Numbered from the stretch's first letter, positions 1 to 6,930 are shown. The stretch is 7,515 nt of DNA from Bacteroidota bacterium (GCA_025359355.1 JANYGR010000146.1:1-7515), one strand, 5' to 3'. Notes: generated by a model from the letters alone, not told the origin. A program made the numbers and translations.

Positions 1-78
1 GCTGTTGCAGGATTTGAAGCCATCCTAGTAAAAAACGGATTATAATTTCCTGCACCAGCTTCTATTTTATCAGATGCC
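1..78 (+). other. Upstream continuation of the SGNH hydrolase frame, interrupted by TAA
   Basis: This stretch is in the same frame as the hydrolase that follows. Bases 1-42 read AVAGFEAILVKNGL, then TAA at 43-45, then FPAPASILSDAL up to the TTG at 79. The part after the stop looks like the segment that precedes the GNND block in Bacteroidota SGNH hydrolases, so family similarity seems to begin before the first usable start codon. The part before the stop could match the N-x-x-V-P-G-A region of the same family, but that is a weak inference from 14 residues. The other two plus-strand frames also stop early (26-31 and 15-17), so no continuous frame enters from the left. The explanation is either a nonsense or frameshift lesion (or sequence error), or a gene genuinely starting at 79. 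Confidence 0.4.
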
Positions 79-855
79 TTGGCATTACACCCAACGTTTT
101 TTACTTTATTTATTGGTAATAATGATGTTTTAACTTATGCATCGTCTGGCGGAACTATGGATGCCATTACACCTATTGATGGTGCTGTAGGAGTAGGGTT
201 TAATAAAAGTTTAGAAGCAGTTGTTAATGCGTTAACCGAGCAAGGAGCGGGAGGTGCTATTGCAAACTTGGCTGATATTACCACTGTTCCATACTTTACA
301 GTAATTCCTTATGATGGTTTAATACTCAATCAATCTCAAGCCAATCAATTAACGATACACTATAAGGAAGCTGGATTGAAATTTTATGAAGGCAAGAATG
401 CGTTTGTGATTAATGATCCAAGTAAACCAAATGCTATACGCCAAATTGAAAAAGGAGAACTATTAATTTTAGAAATTCAATTAGATCCTAGTAAAGACAA
501 ATACTTGACGGCAGAAATTCCTATTCCTAAAAAGTATATGCTAACGCATGAAGAAATAGCTCATGTGCAACAGGCAATAGCTTCTTATAACGAGTGTATT
601 AAACATATTGCTAACGAAAAAAAATTAGCCTTTGTTGATGTATATGCATTTACAAAAACATTTAGAGAAGAAATTAGTTTTGATGAACGGTTGTTATGCG
701 CTAAATATAGCGCAAACAGCATTTTTTCGTTAGATGGGTTGCATCTTAATTCATTTGGGCAAGCCTTTTTAGCTAATATATTTATTAAAGCAATTAATAA
801 AAGATACGACTCTGAAATTCCTTTAGTAACGATAGCAAATTATAAAGGCATATAA
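79..855 (+). CDS. SGNH/GDSL-type hydrolase, C-terminal part (probably truncated or broken)
   Basis: This is the C-terminal half of a Bacteroidota SGNH/GDSL-type esterase or lipase. Counting from the TTG at 79, the block III signature FIGNNDVLTYASSGG lies at residues 11-25, with GNND at 13-16. The block V signature SLDGLHLN lies at 217-224, giving the catalytic Asp219 and His222. The C-terminus (ANIFIKAIN, then a Y-x-S-x-x-P segment and YKGI) is also typical of the family as I recall it. Full-length relatives are about 450-600 residues. They begin with a signal or lipoprotein peptide and carry the catalytic Ser in a GNSLT-type block more than 100 residues before GNND. That Ser is not in the window, so this piece alone should be inactive. 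TTG at 79 is only the first usable start after the in-frame TAA at 43-45, and I doubt it is the native start. Substrate is unknown. Relatives are thought to be exported or membrane-anchored. Confidence 0.8.
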   Translation: MALHPTFFTLFIGNNDVLTYASSGGTMDAITPIDGAVGVGFNKSLEAVVNALTEQGAGGAIANLADITTVPYFTVIPYDGLILNQSQANQLTIHYKEAGLKFYEGKNAFVINDPSKPNAIRQIEKGELLILEIQLDPSKDKYLTAEIPIPKKYMLTHEEIAHVQQAIASYNECIKHIANEKKLAFVDVYAFTKTFREEISFDERLLCAKYSANSIFSLDGLHLNSFGQAFLANIFIKAINKRYDSEIPLVTIANYKGI

Positions 856-873
856 ACATTAAAAATATTTTAC

Positions 874-900
874 GTTTAAGTATTTATAATCTGTTTAAGT
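874..900 (+). repeat. Direct repeat gtttaagt x2 in the spacer before the patatin gene
   Basis: The octamer gtttaagt occurs at 874-881 and again at 893-900, 19 bases apart start to start, which is close to two helical turns. It lies in the 102-base spacer between the SGNH hydrolase stop and the patatin ATG. The spacing would suit a dimeric regulator binding one face of the DNA. In sequence this A/T-rich, however, an 8-base repeat can occur by chance. No convincing Bacteroidota promoter (TTG, about 20 bases, TAnnTTTG) was found beside it. Confidence 0.2.
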
Positions 901-957
901 TTAGAGCTTTTGTTTTCTATTTTATTTTTTTGTAATTTAAAACTTTCTAAGCGTTTT

Positions 958-2730
958 ATGGAAAGCCAGTTTAAAGTATCAAAAAACAGTAAAGAAAGAG
1001 GGAACAATCATCTTCCAAAATCTCCCTTTGCAAACATTGCTATTTCCTTATCAGGAGGCGGATACAGAGCAACCTCTTTTCATTTAGGTACTCTTGCGTA
1101 TTTATCTTCAAAAACATGGTTAGGTGTTAGTTTGTTGGAACGAACACGTATTTTATCCACTGTATCAGCCGGAACATTTGTAGGAGTAAAATATGTCACA
1201 ACTTTAAAAAAAGGTGGCACCATCAAAGATTGCTACAAAAGCGTTTACAGCTTTATGTCGGAATGCGATTTAGTAACAGAAGCTCTTGAGTATTTATCGA
1301 AAGACGAAAACTGGTTGGAAGGAAAACAACGATCATTGATTAATTCATTTGCGGCTATTTATTTTGAAAAATTTGAATCGGAAACATTTAATTTAATTTG
1401 GGATGATCAACATCCTATACACTTAAAAGAAATTTGTTTTAGCGCTACAGAGTTTAATTTTGCTTTGCCTTTTTATTTTACAAAAACGGAAAAACCGTCT
1501 AGTACTCATATACACCATGAATACATAGGGAATAAAAAAATTCACATTCCTATTGATGTTGCAAAAGAAATTCGTTTATCGGATATCATTGCTGCCTCTT
1601 CTTGTTTTCCCTTTGGTTTTGAGCCTATAAATTTCCCTGATGATTTTGCGTATGCAGGCGCTGAAAAATTAATGGACAATAGATTATTGCCTCGCCATGC
1701 ACATGAAGGTGACCAAATTCATTACCCGATAGGTTTAATGGACGGCTCTATTGATGATAATCAAGGAATAGATGCCGTGGTTCTTGCCGAAGAACGAATG
1801 AAGCAATATTCTCCTGAGCTGAATATACTTCGTTCGCACGATCATAAAGCAGTTGATTTATACATCGTTTCAGATGTTTCTCCGCCAAGTATGGAAAGTT
1901 TTATTAGAAGTACCAATAATAAAATACCATATATCAGTAATTGGAATTTTGGTAGTTTGCAAAATTTTGGTTTATGTAGTGCCATCATAGGAGTCTTTGC
2001 TATTTTATTTGCCTCTTATACAAATACAAAAGCGTCCATCATCGCATTATCTATTTTTGGAACAGTTAGTTTAATGTTAGCTTTAGTATTACTCATATTT
2101 TCTAAAGGTATTACGGGCTTAACCAAGCGCTTTGGTGTATCGGAATACGAATTAAATAGAATCCTTCATTTTGATAGTTTGAAATTTGGTATACTTTACA
2201 ACTTATTCGTTAATAGAAGTAAATCAGGAATGAAGCTGGTTTCGGAAGTATTTATCAAACAAATGAAATGGTTTAGTTTGGAACGTATTTATAGTGACTC
2301 TGCCTGGAAGCCCAGAGTACTGATGAATGCCGCACGTAAATTAATTGACCATGAGGTTATTAAAAGAAGAAAAAAGCATCACTATTTACATAATGAATTA
2401 TTAGAGCCAGGTGAAAAAATTATATTAGTCACTTCAAAGGCTAATACAAAGCATACAACCCTTTGGTTTACCGACGATGAATTGGCTGGTGAAGATAATA
2501 TGCTTAACACCTTAATTGCTTGCGGACAATTTACCACTTGTTTTAATTTACTCGAATACATAGAACGAACCGTTAAGAACGAGTATTATCAAAGTGATTA
2601 TCTTAAGTATGATGATGCCACCAAAAAAGCAATCGACGAATTACAAACAAGCTTAATGGCCGATTGGATCAAGTTTAAAGAAGATCCGTATTGGATGGTA
2701 AACGAATGGAATGCGAAGAAACTATCTTAA
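958..2730 (+). CDS. Patatin-like phospholipase with internal transmembrane segment
   Basis: This is a patatin-family serine acyl hydrolase, predicted to cleave acyl chains from phospholipids or other lipids. Counting from ATG 958 (590 residues), the oxyanion loop SGGGYRA is at 32-38. The nucleophile elbow STVSAG is at 67-72, with Ser70 as the predicted nucleophile. The Asp motif MDGSIDDNQG is at 261-270, with Asp262 as the second member of the Ser-Asp dyad. The elbow reads T-x-S-A-G rather than G-x-S-x-G, and the Asp motif is DGS rather than DGG. Two hydrophobic helices at about 337-354 and 359-381 follow the catalytic domain, so the protein is probably an inner-membrane enzyme with both large domains on the same, likely cytoplasmic, side. 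The C-terminal 200 residues are charged and I do not recognise them. The frame is open back to a TTG at 910, but that would add a 16-residue extension with no family match, so I chose the ATG. Substrate is unknown. Confidence 0.85.
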   Translation: MESQFKVSKNSKERGNNHLPKSPFANIAISLSGGGYRATSFHLGTLAYLSSKTWLGVSLLERTRILSTVSAGTFVGVKYVTTLKKGGTIKDCYKSVYSFMSECDLVTEALEYLSKDENWLEGKQRSLINSFAAIYFEKFESETFNLIWDDQHPIHLKEICFSATEFNFALPFYFTKTEKPSSTHIHHEYIGNKKIHIPIDVAKEIRLSDIIAASSCFPFGFEPINFPDDFAYAGAEKLMDNRLLPRHAHEGDQIHYPIGLMDGSIDDNQGIDAVVLAEERMKQYSPELNILRSHDHKAVDLYIVSDVSPPSMESFIRSTNNKIPYISNWNFGSLQNFGLCSAIIGVFAILFASYTNTKASIIALSIFGTVSLMLALVLLIFSKGITGLTKRFGVSEYELNRILHFDSLKFGILYNLFVNRSKSGMKLVSEVFIKQMKWFSLERIYSDSAWKPRVLMNAARKLIDHEVIKRRKKHHYLHNELLEPGEKIILVTSKANTKHTTLWFTDDELAGEDNMLNTLIACGQFTTCFNLLEYIERTVKNEYYQSDYLKYDDATKKAIDELQTSLMADWIKFKEDPYWMVNEWNAKKLS

Positions 2731-2814
2731 GAAATTTATTTTCAGTAAACAATTATCAGGAAACGAAAAGTATTATTGAAGTTGAAAGATTAACAACTCA
2801 TATTTGGAATAATT

Positions 2815-3708
2815 ATGACAAAAATAAAAATAGCTCTAATTGCTTTAGTTTTCGTAATAACAAGTTGTAACTCAACTGAAAAGGAAAAATCCAATACAAC
2901 TGTTGATTTATCTAATGCTCAAAAAGATAGTTTAACAAAGGTGTTACAAGAAGCATCGATGAATAATAATGTAATTAAAATAGATGAAATTTATAATACT
3001 TATGTGAAGCCCAATTGCAAGGATACAAATGATGTTCAGTTTTATTTACAAAGAGCACATGTTAAATTATTAAAATCTGATTTTAGAGGCTCTTTGCAAG
3101 ACCTTAATAAAGCAGAAAAAAAATCGCCTAAAACTGCACATGTGTATTTTATGAAAGGATTAGCAGTAGGGAGTTTAAATCCATATACCATAGATAGTAG
3201 TTTAGTTTATTTTAACAAGGCTATTACTTTAGCTCCAAATGACCCACAATACTTGGAAACAAGAGCTGAAACTTATAATGGCTTTAAAAATTATCCTAAA
3301 GCAATTGAAGATATTAATAAAGCAATTAAACTTAACCCAAATAAGTTATGGTTTTATAATTTACGCGCATCTTACTTATATGGAAATAAAGACTACGAGA
3401 ACGCTTTAAAAGATTATAATTTTTGTATTGAGCATAAAAAAATGGATGGTGATTTATTTTATTTTAGAGCTGGCTGTTACTATTTTACAAAAAGGTATGC
3501 TTTAGCTATTAAAGATTTTGATAAAGCAATTATTTTAAATCCAAAAACGGGAGAATATTATGCTAAAAGAGGTGCAGCAAAATTTAAACTAAAAGATAGA
3601 GATGGAGCTTTTGAAGACTTTAAAAAAGCAATGGAATTAGGAGATGAAGAAGGAAAAAAATATTATTATCAATGCTTAGAATGGTATGAGAAGCATAAAA
3701 AAATATAA
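2815..3708 (+). CDS. TPR-repeat lipoprotein
   Basis: This is a 297-residue envelope lipoprotein. It begins with a short basic N-terminus, a hydrophobic core (residues 5-15) and the lipobox VITSC. Signal peptidase II would therefore cut before Cys18, which would be lipidated. A polar linker follows (19-70). Six consecutive tetratricopeptide repeats run at about 74-107, 108-143, 144-177, 178-211, 212-245 and 246-280. Several show the classic ending A-I-x-D-x-x-K-A-I-x-L-N-P. The second repeat is slightly longer than 34 residues. TPRs form a superhelical scaffold for binding proteins, so the role is probably docking or assembly rather than catalysis. The partner is unknown. The C-terminus (GDEEGKKYYYQC) is a common capping style in Bacteroidota TPR proteins. 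The 84-base spacer upstream holds no feature I can support. Confidence 0.85.
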   Translation: MTKIKIALIALVFVITSCNSTEKEKSNTTVDLSNAQKDSLTKVLQEASMNNNVIKIDEIYNTYVKPNCKDTNDVQFYLQRAHVKLLKSDFRGSLQDLNKAEKKSPKTAHVYFMKGLAVGSLNPYTIDSSLVYFNKAITLAPNDPQYLETRAETYNGFKNYPKAIEDINKAIKLNPNKLWFYNLRASYLYGNKDYENALKDYNFCIEHKKMDGDLFYFRAGCYYFTKRYALAIKDFDKAIILNPKTGEYYAKRGAAKFKLKDRDGAFEDFKKAMELGDEEGKKYYYQCLEWYEKHKKI

Positions 3709-3730
3709 TGTATCCCATTTGTTGATAGTA

Positions 3731-3793
3731 TTGAGTTAGCAATTAAATATTCGGTTTTCAAAGAAAACTCAAAACATCTTGAGAAATTGCTAA
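3731..3793. repeat. Nested inverted repeats in the spacer before pepD
   Basis: A perfect 9-base inverted repeat pairs 3736-3744 (ttagcaatt) with 3785-3793 (aattgctaa). Inside it sits a perfect 6-base hairpin, 3754-3759 with 3763-3768, with a 3-base loop. An alternative 5-base stem pairs 3768-3772 (ctcaa) with 3779-3783 (ttgag). The ttgag at 3731-3735 is a second possible partner for ctcaa, so mutually exclusive folds are possible. The element lies 23 bases after the TPR lipoprotein stop and ends 64 bases before the pepD start. It could act as a terminator for the upstream gene, a leader structure, or the remnant of a small repeat. There is no T-tract directly after it. Confidence 0.4.
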
Positions 3794-3818
3794 TGACCCG
3801 ACCTTAAAAATAAATTTT
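3787..3818 (+). promoter_or_regulatory. pepD: Possible Bacteroidota-type promoter for pepD and the LRR-kinase
   Basis: TTG at 3787-3789 is followed, after a 21-base spacer, by TAAATTTT at 3811-3818. The latter matches the Bacteroidota -7 consensus TAnnTTTG at all but the last position. This would place the transcription start roughly 30-35 bases before the pepD ATG. The match is imperfect and the region is very A/T-rich, so it is only a candidate. Confidence 0.2.
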
Positions 3819-3857
3819 AATGATACATTTATACCTTAAAATTTTCAATATAATACT

Positions 3858-5315
3858 ATGAACGAAGCTATCAGAAAACTAGAACCCACAGCAATGTGGA
3901 ATAATTTTGCCAATTTAAATGCAGTACCTCGTCCGTCTAAAAAGGAAGAACGCGTGATACAGTTCATTAAAGAGTTTGGTGAAAAATTAAACTTACCTAC
4001 AATCGTAGATGAAGTTGGAAACGTTATTATTAAAAAGCCTGCTACCAAAGGAATGGAAGATAGAGTAACCGTTGTGTTGCAAAGTCATTTAGATATGGTA
4101 CATCAAAAAAATGCAGCTACTCAATTTGATTTTAATACGCAAGGGATAGAGATGTTAGTGGATGGTGATTGGGTAAGAGCAAATGGAACTACGTTAGGCG
4201 CTGATAACGGCATTGGCGTTGCATCAATTATGGCATTATTAGAATCAACTACTATTCCTCATCCGGCATTGGAAGCGCTATTTACCATAGATGAAGAAAC
4301 TGGTATGACTGGAGCATTGTCTTTAAAAGGTGGATTACTAGATGGTGAAATCATGTTGAATTTGGATACAGAAGATGATGATGAATTAACGATTGGTTGC
4401 GCAGGTGGAGTTGATGTAACAGCAATTGGTAAGTATGAATTAGTTGCTTCAAAAAATAATAACGCGTTTAGTATTGCTGTTAAAGGCTTAACAGGCGGGC
4501 ATTCCGGAATGGATATACACCGAGGCAGAGGAAATGCTAATAAAATTATGAATCGTTTGTTACTTAATTTGAGTAATGATTTACAAATAGAAATTTCATC
4601 GATTGATGGCGGAAGTTTACGTAATGCTATTCCTCGCGAATCAGTTGCTGTGATTACTGTTTCTGATGCTAACAAAGATGCTTTAAAAAAACAAATTGAA
4701 AAATTTGAAGCCATAGTAAAACAAGAATATCAAACTACTGATCCAAAATTAGTGGTAACCATTGAAAACACAGACATTCCTAAACAAGTATTACAAAAAG
4801 ATTTTCAATACAAATTACTGCGAAGTATATACGCTTGCCCTTATGGCATTTACCGTATGAGTTCGGATATAGCTGGTTTAGTACAAACATCTAATAACGT
4901 GGCACGAGTAGTTGTAAAAGACGGCACATATCAAATACAATGCTTAACACGTAGTTCAGTTGATTCTGAAAAAATAGATTTACAAGATGCGATTACGTCA
5001 ACATTTGAATTGTTAGGCGCTGAGATTACTGCTACTGGCTCGTATCCAGGTTGGACGCCAAAACCGTCGGCACCTATTGTAAAATTAATGAGCGATTTAT
5101 ATAAAGAAAGATATCATTCAGAAGCCAAGGTTAGTGCTTGTCATGCTGGTTTAGAGTGCGGTATTTTAGGTACTAATTATCCTGATATGCAAATGATTTC
5201 GTTTGGCCCAAATATTAAAGGAGCGCATTCGCCCGATGAAAGAGTACAAATTAGTTCGGTACAAAAATATTGGGGTTTCTTATTAGAAACGTTAGTGCGA
5301 ATTCCTAAAAAATAA
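3858..5315 (+). CDS. pepD: Aminoacyl-histidine dipeptidase (M20 family)
   Basis: This is a cytoplasmic metallopeptidase that hydrolyses Xaa-His dipeptides such as beta-alanyl-histidine, for peptide turnover and amino-acid supply. It is 485 residues, the usual PepD length. The di-zinc site is readable throughout: SHLDMV with His77 and the catalytic-support Asp79; GADNGIG with the bridging Asp116; TIDEETG with the general base Glu146 and the ligand Glu147; LNLD with Asp170; and GAHSPDE with His457. These fit the pattern described for characterised PepD enzymes, shifted by three or four residues. The lid/dimerisation domain lies between, with GLTGGHSGMDIHRGRGNAN at about 210-228, where His215 is the conserved lid histidine. 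The ATG at 3858 gives the expected N-terminus, and no signal peptide is present. The stop is 3 bases before the LRR-kinase start, so the two genes are likely co-transcribed. The 149-base upstream spacer carries inverted repeats and a possible promoter. Confidence 0.95.
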   Translation: MNEAIRKLEPTAMWNNFANLNAVPRPSKKEERVIQFIKEFGEKLNLPTIVDEVGNVIIKKPATKGMEDRVTVVLQSHLDMVHQKNAATQFDFNTQGIEMLVDGDWVRANGTTLGADNGIGVASIMALLESTTIPHPALEALFTIDEETGMTGALSLKGGLLDGEIMLNLDTEDDDELTIGCAGGVDVTAIGKYELVASKNNNAFSIAVKGLTGGHSGMDIHRGRGNANKIMNRLLLNLSNDLQIEISSIDGGSLRNAIPRESVAVITVSDANKDALKKQIEKFEAIVKQEYQTTDPKLVVTIENTDIPKQVLQKDFQYKLLRSIYACPYGIYRMSSDIAGLVQTSNNVARVVVKDGTYQIQCLTRSSVDSEKIDLQDAITSTFELLGAEITATGSYPGWTPKPSAPIVKLMSDLYKERYHSEAKVSACHAGLECGILGTNYPDMQMISFGPNIKGAHSPDERVQISSVQKYWGFLLETLVRIPKK

Positions 5316-5318
5316 AAA

Positions 5319-6641
5319 ATGCAAACATTGGAGCAATTACAAGCTGGTGAGTTAGTAGGTTCTACTTCTATCAAATTAGCTTGTGGCTTAACGGAGTTTC
5401 CTACAGAGTTATTTGATTTAGCAGATAGTCTAGAAGTGCTTGATTTATCAGATAATCAGCTATCTGCTTTGCCAAATGATTTTGGGAAATTTAAAAAATT
5501 AAAAATCGCTTTTTTTTCAGATAATTTATTTACAGAATATCCCGAAGTACTAGCTGATTGTTTATTATTAGAAATGGTTGGTTTTAAAGCCAATCGCATT
5601 TCCAGTATTTCTGAAAAAGCAATTTCAAGTCATCTTCGTTGGTTAATTTTAACTAATAACTGTATTACACAATTACCAAAATCTATTGGCACTTGCATAC
5701 GCTTACAAAAATTTCCTTTGGCAGGAAATCAATTAACAGAATTACCAGAAGAAATGACAAATTGCCGAAATCTTGAATTACTAAGGATTTCGGCTAATAA
5801 CATAAAAAAATTACCTGAGTGGTTAATGACTTTACCAAAACTAACATGGTTGGCATATTCTGATAATCCTTGCAACGACATCATAAATAAGAATCATACT
5901 TTACACAAAATTGAGTGGAATGAATTAAGTGTTAAAGAACAATTAGGTGAAGGCGCTTCTGGTATTATCTCAAAAGCAGTATGGAATAAACAGGAGCAAA
6001 AAGAAATTGCAGTGAAAGTATTTAAAGGCGAAGTAACGAGTGATGGCTTGCCTTTAAGCGAAATGAACGCTTGTGCAGTAGCAGGTTATCATCCGAGTTT
6101 AGTTACCCTTTTAGGTAAAATTTATAATCATCCCCAACAAAAAGAAGGTTTGGTTTTTGAATTAATTCCAACTGAATTTAAAAACTTAGGAAAACCACCA
6201 AACTTTGAAACCTGCACCAGAGATACATTTGAAGCTGGCACAGTTTTTACGTTAAAAGAATTATTAGAGATTGCCTTTCATTCAGTATCTGTTTTAGAGC
6301 ATATACATGATAAAGGAATTATGCATGGTGATTTTTATGCACACAATTTAATGATTAATCCAAAGGCACAGACACTATTAGGAGATTTTGGAGCTGCTAC
6401 TTTATATAATAGAGCCTCTCCGAATGCAATATTACACGAGAAGTTAGATGTGAGGGCGTATGGTTGTTTATTGGATGATTTATTAGAACGTGTGGAGCAA
6501 TTAGAAATTCACAAAGAGTTAATTGCTCAATTAGAGAATTTAAAAAATGAATGTTTGCATGAAATAGTTTCTCTACGTCCAACTTTAAAAGACATCAAAA
6601 ACAAGTTGAATTCTATTAAGTATAGTCTACTCAGTAACTAA
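5319..6641 (+). CDS. Leucine-rich-repeat protein kinase (cytoplasmic, eukaryote-like)
   Basis: This is a 440-residue fusion of an LRR domain with a eukaryote-like Ser/Thr (or Tyr) kinase domain. Seven or so LRRs of about 23 residues begin at Leu38, 61, 84, 106, 129, 152 and 175. They follow L-x-x-L-x-L-x-x-N-x-L-x-x-L-P, preceded by an irregular cap. The kinase starts near residue 204. Its glycine loop is LGEGASG (209-215), the ATP lysine is Lys233 in IAVKVF, and the likely alpha-C glutamate is Glu248. The catalytic loop is HGDFYAHN, with Asp338 and Asn343, and the metal-binding motif is DFG at 356-358. DVRAYG at 377-382 matches the helix-F Asp motif and Arg420 matches the late conserved arginine. 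The HRD arginine is replaced by Gly, as I recall for other bacterial LRR-kinases of this type. There is no signal peptide or membrane helix, so it should act in the cytoplasm. It begins 3 bases after pepD, implying coupled expression. Substrate and signal are unknown. Confidence 0.9.
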   Translation: MQTLEQLQAGELVGSTSIKLACGLTEFPTELFDLADSLEVLDLSDNQLSALPNDFGKFKKLKIAFFSDNLFTEYPEVLADCLLLEMVGFKANRISSISEKAISSHLRWLILTNNCITQLPKSIGTCIRLQKFPLAGNQLTELPEEMTNCRNLELLRISANNIKKLPEWLMTLPKLTWLAYSDNPCNDIINKNHTLHKIEWNELSVKEQLGEGASGIISKAVWNKQEQKEIAVKVFKGEVTSDGLPLSEMNACAVAGYHPSLVTLLGKIYNHPQQKEGLVFELIPTEFKNLGKPPNFETCTRDTFEAGTVFTLKELLEIAFHSVSVLEHIHDKGIMHGDFYAHNLMINPKAQTLLGDFGAATLYNRASPNAILHEKLDVRAYGCLLDDLLERVEQLEIHKELIAQLENLKNECLHEIVSLRPTLKDIKNKLNSIKYSLLSN

Positions 6642-6702
6642 AAACATGAGTAATATCAATACTTTTAAGATGATTTCTCTAAATTATCTATGAGGTAAAC
6701 AG

Positions 6703-6728
6703 TTACAAAATATTTGTAAACATGTTTA
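6703..6728. repeat. A/T-rich hairpin overlapping a 12-base palindrome
   Basis: Bases 6703-6709 (ttacaaa) pair perfectly with 6713-6719 (tttgtaa) around a 3-base loop. The perfect palindrome taaacatgttta occupies 6717-6728 and overlaps that hairpin. The heptamer gtaaaca occurs at 6695-6701 and 6716-6722. The block starts about 60 bases after the LRR-kinase stop. The stems are weak and no T-tract follows, so a terminator role is possible but not shown. Confidence 0.3.
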
Positions 6729-6779
6729 TTACCACGCACTAACATTACTGCATACGTTGGTAAGGGTGCGGTAGGTTTT

Positions 6780-6861
6780 GCCAAAACGGTGTGAAATCCT
6801 AATTTTTCTGGCGGAGCTGAAGCATGGAATGTGCGAAGAAAAATGGATTTGGCGTTTTGGC
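6780..6861. repeat. Long imperfect inverted repeat in convergent intergenic region
   Basis: Three perfectly complementary segments nest in register. Bases 6780-6788 (gccaaaacg) pair with 6853-6861, 6794-6799 (aaatcc) with 6845-6850, and 6802-6809 (atttttct) with 6837-6844. This makes 23 base pairs separated only by a small internal loop and a 2-base bulge, around a 27-base apical region. A further imperfect stem lies just upstream (6730-6739 with 6766-6773). The block is visibly richer in G+C than the flanking genes and contains no credible reading frame. It lies between convergent genes. The arrangement suggests a small dispersed repeat or a structured RNA or terminator region. It also reminds me, from memory only, of intergenic sequences recurring in Bacteroidota genomes. 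Confidence 0.5.
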
Positions 6862-6872
6862 TTGATTTTTTG

Positions 6873-6898
6873 CTTCTTTTTGATTAAGCAAAAAGAAG
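6873..6898. terminator. Candidate terminator-like hairpin, 10-base perfect stem
   Basis: The sequence cttctttttg (6873-6882) pairs perfectly with caaaaagaag (6889-6898) around the 6-base loop attaag. It lies between the convergent 3' ends of the LRR-kinase (232 bases away) and the minus-strand gene (33 bases away), where a terminator is expected, and is best placed to serve the minus-strand gene. Neither strand has a T-tract directly after the stem, so it is not a textbook intrinsic terminator. It may instead be the end of the neighbouring repeat element. Confidence 0.35.
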
Positions 6899-6930
6899 GG
6901 GAAAAAGATGAATGAGTTTTCTTGCAGACA

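Noticed and set aside
910..957. TTG at 910 as the start of the patatin
   Set aside because: It would add 16 residues with a short hydrophobic stretch but no family match. The ATG at 958 gives a normal lead-in to the SGGGYRA motif.
958..2730. Patatin as an anti-phage effector (CBASS-type)
   Set aside because: No nucleotidyltransferase/cyclase, ubiquitin-like conjugation or other defence gene is adjacent, and the long membrane-anchored architecture differs from compact CBASS patatins.
2795..2810. Near-match to the -7 promoter element (catatttg) before the TPR lipoprotein
   Set aside because: It sits about 10 bases before the ATG, which would leave almost no leader, and no well-placed upstream TTG element stands out.
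3845..4048. Minus-strand open frame of 67 codons
   Set aside because: It lies almost entirely inside pepD on the opposite strand and has no protein-like features.
4259..4714. Minus-strand open frame of 151 codons
   Set aside because: It is antisense to well-conserved pepD sequence, with Ser/Pro-rich low-complexity composition typical of a shadow frame.
5177..5374. Minus-strand open frame of 65 codons
   Set aside because: It is antisense to the pepD/kinase junction, where both plus-strand genes are well supported.
6397..6582. Minus-strand open frame of 61 codons
   Set aside because: It is antisense to the kinase C-lobe, with no recognisable features.
6646..6693. 15-codon ATG frame just after the kinase stop
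   Set aside because: It is too short, with no similarity or conserved context to support translation.
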